Shown here piece after piece: positions 60,168-64,000 of a stretch of 64,000 bases of DNA. The notes under the pieces were generated by a model. That model was not told the DNA's origin and did not search any database. It saw only the letters and a program-made list of their open reading frames with translations. Positions within the stretch are counted from its first letter, which is position 1; each line of letters opens with the position of its first letter. Location of the stretch: the NCBI RefSeq assembly GCF_024701975.1, contig NZ_JANLNM010000001.1, forward strand, positions 868,001 to 932,000. Direction: 5' to 3'. Source of the stretch: Variovorax sp. ZS18.2.2. Its GTDB lineage: Bacteria > Pseudomonadota > Gammaproteobacteria > Burkholderiales > Burkholderiaceae_C. The position numbers and the translations under genes are program-made.

Positions 60168-60911
60168 TCAGGCCGAGGGAGCGACGATCGCGCCTTCGAT
60201 GCGGTGGCGCTTCAACGCGTTGGCGACGAAGCCGCTGGCCTTCATCTCTTCGACGAAGGCCGCGAGCAACGTCTGCGCTTCGGCGCCGCGGCTGGCCGGC
60301 GTGCCCATGGCCTGCTGGATCAGCATGAAGCGGCCCGGCAGCACGCGCATGCCCGGTGCGCGCTGCGCCTCGCCTTCGAGCAGCTGGCGGATGCCGGCTG
60401 CCACTTCGACCTCGCCCGAGCGCAGCGCGGCCAGCGCGGGGCCGGCGCCTTGCAGCCGGACGATCTCGGCGTGTTTGATTTCGCGCGTGAGGAACAGGTC
60501 GTAGGCGCTGCCCGATCCGACCGAGATGCGATGGCCTTGCGCATCGACCTGCGCGTTGTCGGTGAGCGCCGACGATGCGGGCACGAGGTAGCTGCCTTCG
60601 ATCAGCACGTAGGGCGCGGTGAAACGCAGGCCTTCGCTGCGTGCGGGGTCGATGGCGAAGAAGCCGATGTCGGCCTTCTCGTTCTTCACCGCATCGACCG
60701 AGGCCGCGGCCTTCTCGAACACGACGAGTTCGATGCCCACGCCAAGACGCCGCGCGAATTCGCGCGCGAGGTCGATCGACACGCCCACCGGCTCGCCGCT
60801 TGCGGCATCCTTGTTGGCGAGGATCGGATTGCCGAGGTTGATGGAAGCGCGCAGCGTGCCGCTGGGCGCGAAGGCGGAAACGAGGGCGGGGGAGGGCTGC
60901 GGCTGGGTCAT
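60168..60911 (-). CDS. Family 3 solute-binding protein without signal peptide
   Basis: 247 aa. SBP_bac_3 fold: GTLRASINLGNPILANKD, VGVSIDLAREFARRLGV, FEKAAASVDAVKNEKADIGFFAIDPARSEGLRFTAPYVLIEGSYLV. The first residues MTQPQPSPALVSAFAPSG contain no hydrophobic signal segment, and the upstream frame is closed by TAA before any earlier start. It is probably cytoplasmic, or exported by an unusual route. Convergent with the lipoprotein (1-bp gap). No permease or ATPase genes nearby. Confidence 0.75.
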   Translation of the reverse strand: MTQPQPSPALVSAFAPSGTLRASINLGNPILANKDAASGEPVGVSIDLAREFARRLGVGIELVVFEKAAASVDAVKNEKADIGFFAIDPARSEGLRFTAPYVLIEGSYLVPASSALTDNAQVDAQGHRISVGSGSAYDLFLTREIKHAEIVRLQGAGPALAALRSGEVEVAAGIRQLLEGEAQRAPGMRVLPGRFMLIQQAMGTPASRGAEAQTLLAAFVEEMKASGFVANALKRHRIEGAIVAPSA

Positions 60912-60988
60912 GGCGTCCGTTCGTCGAGGGAGGAAGGAGGGATGGGCATCAGTTTACGAGTGCCGGCATGCGACGGGTCTTCAGCCGG

Positions 60989-61816
60989 TCAACGCGCCGT
61001 CAGCGGCTCCAGCCCGGTCTTCGCGATGGTGGGCGCGGCGGCCGGCGAGTTGAGATAGCGGATCAGCTGCCGCGCCGCATCGGGCTGCGTCGACGCGGTG
61101 GCGATGCCGGCCGAGAACACCGTGTTCTGCTGCACCTCGGCGGGCAGCGGCCCGATGTAGTCGATGCCCGCGACCGGCAGCAGCTCGCTCACCTGCTGCA
61201 GGCCGAGTGCCGCATCGCCGCGCGCGACGACGGTGCCGACGCGCTCGCTCAGGATGCGCTTGCTCTTGGGCTTCACCTGGTCTTCGATGCCGAGCTTCTT
61301 GAGCAGCTCGGTCTCGTAGTAGGTGCCGCTCGCGCTCGCCGAATAGGCGATGGACGGTGCCGCGATCAGCGTGCGCTTGAGCGCATCGACGGTGCCGATG
61401 TCGGGCCGCGGCGCGCCCTTGCGCACCGCGAACCCGATGGCCGAGCGCACGAGGTCGACCTGGCTTCCCGCGACCACCTTGCCCTTGGCGACGAGGTCAT
61501 CGAGCGCCGGGCGCGCGAGGATCACCACGTCGGCCGGCTCGTTGCGTGCGAGGCGGCTCGGGATCGAGTCCTGCGCGTTGCCCATCGAGGCGCCGTAGGC
61601 CGTCTTCACCGAGCGGCCGCTGCTGCGTTCGAACTCGGGGCGCAGGTCGTTGTACGCGGCGGTGAAGCCGCCCGAGGTCATGACGTGGATGTCGCCGGTG
61701 GTCGGCTGGCTGTTGTTGCTGTTGCCGAGGCTGCCGCAGCCGGCGAGAACGAGGGCCGCGACGAGGGGAAGCACGGCGCGGCGGGTGAGAGAAAAGAGAG
61801 AGAAATGGGGCTTCAC
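60989..61816 (-). CDS. ModA-like extracytoplasmic binding lipoprotein
   Basis: 275 aa with a GTG start (AGGAGA seven bases upstream). Lipobox LVLAGC (Cys 27). Fold of molybdate/other anion binding proteins: GDIHVMTSGGFTAAYNDLRPEFERSSGRSV, SRLARNEPADVVILARPALDDLVAKGKV. No ABC permease or ATPase genes adjacent, so it is an orphan; molybdate is uncertain. Confidence 0.75.
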   Translation of the reverse strand: MKPHFSLFSLTRRAVLPLVAALVLAGCGSLGNSNNSQPTTGDIHVMTSGGFTAAYNDLRPEFERSSGRSVKTAYGASMGNAQDSIPSRLARNEPADVVILARPALDDLVAKGKVVAGSQVDLVRSAIGFAVRKGAPRPDIGTVDALKRTLIAAPSIAYSASASGTYYETELLKKLGIEDQVKPKSKRILSERVGTVVARGDAALGLQQVSELLPVAGIDYIGPLPAEVQQNTVFSAGIATASTQPDAARQLIRYLNSPAAAPTIAKTGLEPLTAR

Positions 61817-61905
61817 GATGTCTCCTGGAGGAAGAGGGCGGCGGCGTGGGCGCCGCCTGCCGTTGCCATCGTAGAGGCCGGGGCTGTCAATCAGCCTTCA
61901 GGGGT

Positions 61906-62856
61906 TTAGTGGTTATCACCGAGCAGGTGGCTTGCCGGCCTCCTTGCCCCCGCCTGGCGAGCCCCTCGCACAGCACGAGTGCGCGGTGCCCTAGCCGCTT
62001 CCTCCAGGCACTGCGCAAGCTGCGCGACCACTGGCGACCCGGCGCGCGGCTTGCGCTGGAGCAGGCCGACTTCGCGATGGAATGTGTGCTCGCCGAGAGA
62101 CAGCGCGCGAACGCCGGGCGGCAGCGGCAGGTGCGCTTCGACCAAGGGAACGAGGCCGACGCCCAGCCCCTTCGCGGCCAGATGGATGAGGGCGGGAATC
62201 TCGTCCACCTCGACGGAGTCGCTGACCTGCAGCCCTTCGCGGCGAAGGAATCGCTCGACCATCCGCCCGCCGAACGAGGCGCGGTCGTAGCGCAGGAACG
62301 GCTGCTCCTGCAGCAGGGTGCGCCAGTCCTTCTTTGCGGGCGTGTCCGCCGGCACGATCAGCACATAAGGCTCCTGCACCAGCGGCTGCCACGCCAGGTC
62401 GGGAAGAAGGCCGAAGGGCGGACGGATGATCACCGCCGCATCGATGCTGCCTGCATCGAGGTCGTCCATCAGGCGCATCGACACGCCGGGCGAGACATGC
62501 ACGCGCAGCAACGGCAGGCTCTGCCGCAGCCGCGCCAGCGCCCGCGCAACCAGCGTCGGCTGTGCCGAGGCGATGGCGCCGATGCGCAGCAGCCCGCGGT
62601 TTGCGGTGTCGTCGGGCAGGTCGCCGAGCTTGGCGTAGAGGGCGCAGATTTCTTCGGCGCGCGCCAGCGTGGTCTCTCCTGCGGCATTCAGGGTGGCGGA
62701 GCGCCCCGTTCTGTCGAAGAGCGCGAAGCCCAGGCTGTCCTCGAGCCGCTTGATCTGGCTGCTGACCGCCGATTGCGTGAGGCCGATGCGCTCACCCGCC
62801 GCGGCAAAGGTGCCGTGGCGGCAGACGGTGATGAAGGTTTGGAGCTCGTTGATCAT
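61906..62856 (-). CDS. LysR-family transcriptional regulator
   Basis: 316 aa. [46 protein letters not shown], then the effector domain. Divergent from the VOC gene at 62978, with a 121-bp gap that contains a perfect 16-bp palindrome; probable regulator of that gene. Confidence 0.9.
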   Translation of the reverse strand: MINELQTFITVCRHGTFAAAGERIGLTQSAVSSQIKRLEDSLGFALFDRTGRSATLNAAGETTLARAEEICALYAKLGDLPDDTANRGLLRIGAIASAQPTLVARALARLRQSLPLLRVHVSPGVSMRLMDDLDAGSIDAAVIIRPPFGLLPDLAWQPLVQEPYVLIVPADTPAKKDWRTLLQEQPFLRYDRASFGGRMVERFLRREGLQVSDSVEVDEIPALIHLAAKGLGVGLVPLVEAHLPLPPGVRALSLGEHTFHREVGLLQRKPRAGSPVVAQLAQCLEEAARAPRTRAVRGARQAGARRPASHLLGDNH

Positions 62857-62929
62857 GGCTGACTCATCAAAATTATTGGGACTCAGCGAAGAAATATATC
62901 GCTTTCGGTTATGTGAATCGTTGCCTAAA

Positions 62930-62945
62930 GTCGGGATATCCCGAC
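62930..62945. promoter_or_regulatory. 16-bp perfect palindrome
   Basis: GTCGGGATATCCCGAC between divergent LysR and VOC genes, 33 bp before the VOC start. Likely operator. Confidence 0.55.
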
Positions 62946-62977
62946 CTCTTCAACTCAACGCCAACGCGGCGAATCCC

Positions 62978-63409
62978 ATGAGCACCCACGACACACGCAT
63001 CCCTTTTCACCTGGCCTTTCCCGTTCGCGACATTGCCGAGGCTCGCGCGTTCTACGGCGAGCTACTCGGATGTCCGGAGGGCCGCAGCGCGCCCCAGTGG
63101 GTCGATTTCGATTTCTACGGCCACCAGATCGTGGCCCATCTCGCGCCCGACGAATGCGGCCACAAGGCCTTGAGCGCGGTGGATGGCCACGACGTGCCCG
63201 TGCGCCACTTCGGCGCCATTCTTCCGATGGACAAGTGGCAGGCCATGGCCGACAAGCTCGTCGCCCGCGGCACGAAATTCGTGATCGAGCCCTACATCCG
63301 CTTCAAGGGCGAGCCGGGCGAACAGGCGACGATGTTTTTTCTCGACCCCTCGGGCAACGCGATCGAGATGAAGTCGTTCGCGAACCTGGATTCGCTGTTC
63401 GCGGTCTGA
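62978..63409 (+). CDS. VOC-family protein (glyoxalase-like)
   Basis: 143 aa with one VOC module: [65 protein letters not shown]. His and Glu metal ligands at the start and end are present. Likely lyase, dioxygenase or resistance-type function; unknown. Starts after the palindrome, with the LysR gene divergent. Confidence 0.82.
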   Translation: MSTHDTRIPFHLAFPVRDIAEARAFYGELLGCPEGRSAPQWVDFDFYGHQIVAHLAPDECGHKALSAVDGHDVPVRHFGAILPMDKWQAMADKLVARGTKFVIEPYIRFKGEPGEQATMFFLDPSGNAIEMKSFANLDSLFAV

Positions 63410-63424
63410 AAAACGCGAACGGCG

Positions 63425-63450
63425 AAGCAGGTAAAGACAGCCTGCTTTAC
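63425..63450 (+). terminator. Weak hairpin after VOC gene
   Basis: AAGCAGG-9 nt-CCTGCTT with little T-run. Confidence 0.4.
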
Positions 63451-63541
63451 CTTGGGTTTACGGCCTCGCAACGCACCGGACAGTCGGGGCTCCTGAAATG
63501 TCCGATGGCCCTGCGAGGGCCGGACGATCAAAGGATTCAGG

Positions 63542-64000
63542 ATGACGAAAGCACCCCTTCAAAGGTTCGCACTGGCCGCGGCCCTGTTCGCGGTGAGCAG
63601 CCACAGCTTTGCGCAATTCGGTGGAAGCGGCATGGGCGGAGGAGGACGGCGCGGCGCACGGCCGGACGCCTCTGCGAGCCCGCGCACGGGCGACGGACTG
63701 GCCACACCCGCGACTGCGGCGAGCCAGATCCGCGACAAGCTCTATGACATGCGCCTCCAGCTGATGATCACGCCCGAACAGTCCGCACTTTGGGACCGTT
63801 TCTCGGATGCCGTGTGGGACCTGTCGACACGCGGCGGCTTGCCCGGCATGCCTCCGCCGGAAGGGCAGACCGTGGCACAGCTCCTGCAGCAGCGCGCGGC
63901 GCAAGCGCAAGACCGTGCCCGGCGCATGCAGACGGTGAGCGATGCGCTTGCGACGCTCTATGAAGCGCTCTCGGCCGACCAGCGGAATGTGGCGGACCGG
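63542..64000 (+). CDS. Spy/CpxP-like periplasmic protein (5' part)
   Basis: 153 codons to the window edge, no stop. AAAGGA lies upstream of the ATG. Signal peptide (QRFALAAALFAVSSHSFAQ) then a Gly/Arg-rich linker and a helical domain with LMITPEQSALWDRFSDAV and ALSADQRNVADR, the LTxxQ pattern of Spy/CpxP-type stress chaperones. Function inferred from the motif only. Confidence 0.6.
   Translation, partial: MTKAPLQRFALAAALFAVSSHSFAQFGGSGMGGGGRRGARPDASASPRTGDGLATPATAASQIRDKLYDMRLQLMITPEQSALWDRFSDAVWDLSTRGGLPGMPPPEGQTVAQLLQQRAAQAQDRARRMQTVSDALATLYEALSADQRNVADR

Overview
The window is high-GC, tightly packed chromosomal DNA from a soil or rhizosphere betaproteobacterium of the Comamonadaceae, most likely Variovorax or a close relative. 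This rests on gene content: several Bug-type solute-binding proteins, many LysR regulators, a CaiB/BaiF plus HMG-CoA-lyase operon, a dnaE2 mutasome polymerase, assimilatory nirBD, a Rieske/VanB-type oxygenase pair and a tRNA-Gly(CCC). No plasmid, phage, IS element or CRISPR array is visible.

Layout. 1-3265: 3' end of dnaE2 (imuC) followed by a gene with a PD-(D/E)XK-like nuclease motif. 3289-5330 (leftward): phosphotransferase and ThpR-type genes below a perfect LexA box (5315-5330) that is followed 70 bp later by an intrinsic terminator. 5343-10993: secreted esterase/LysR pair, a DUF6351-like lipoprotein and a Crp/Fnr regulator. 11070-15320: LysR, CoA-transferase, HMG-CoA lyase and Bug protein, a small acyl-CoA/acid catabolic operon. 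15394-18129: large PHP-domain lipoprotein. 18306-18831: chimeric pseudogene made of a LysR head and an unrelated tail. 18988-24184: a four-gene 2-oxoacid:acceptor oxidoreductase module. 24243-26651: TetR, quinone-oxidoreductase-like protein and SDR, with a duplicated 27-bp promoter/operator block. 27236-30127: nirB-nirD behind a strong sigma-54 promoter match. 30205-33391: tRNA-Gly and a gene-poor stretch with small ORFs, terminators and possible small RNAs. 34231-39603: ferritin-like protein, alaS, panE-like and dadA-like genes. 39782-56764: one unbroken 17-kb co-directional run of 16 catabolic genes. 57451-64000: M1 peptidase lipoprotein, small lipoprotein, two orphan solute-binding proteins, LysR/VOC pair and the start of a Spy/CpxP-like gene.

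The most interesting region is 39782-56764. Its core (SDR, cupin, alpha/beta hydrolase, IclR, SDR, ThDP enzyme, aspartate dehydrogenase, aldehyde dehydrogenase) has the same gene order I remember for the uncharacterised PA3511-PA3504 cluster of Pseudomonas aeruginosa. Here it is joined to a two-domain extradiol-type VOC protein, an FAD hydroxylase, a small HTH protein, a Rieske oxygenase with its reductase, two Bug proteins, a porin and an MFS carrier. I infer a complete uptake-plus-degradation pathway for an aromatic or N-containing carboxylate whose substrate is unknown. One SDR in it has lost the catalytic Tyr and Lys, and the cupin lacks one metal-ligand His, so both may be non-canonical enzymes.
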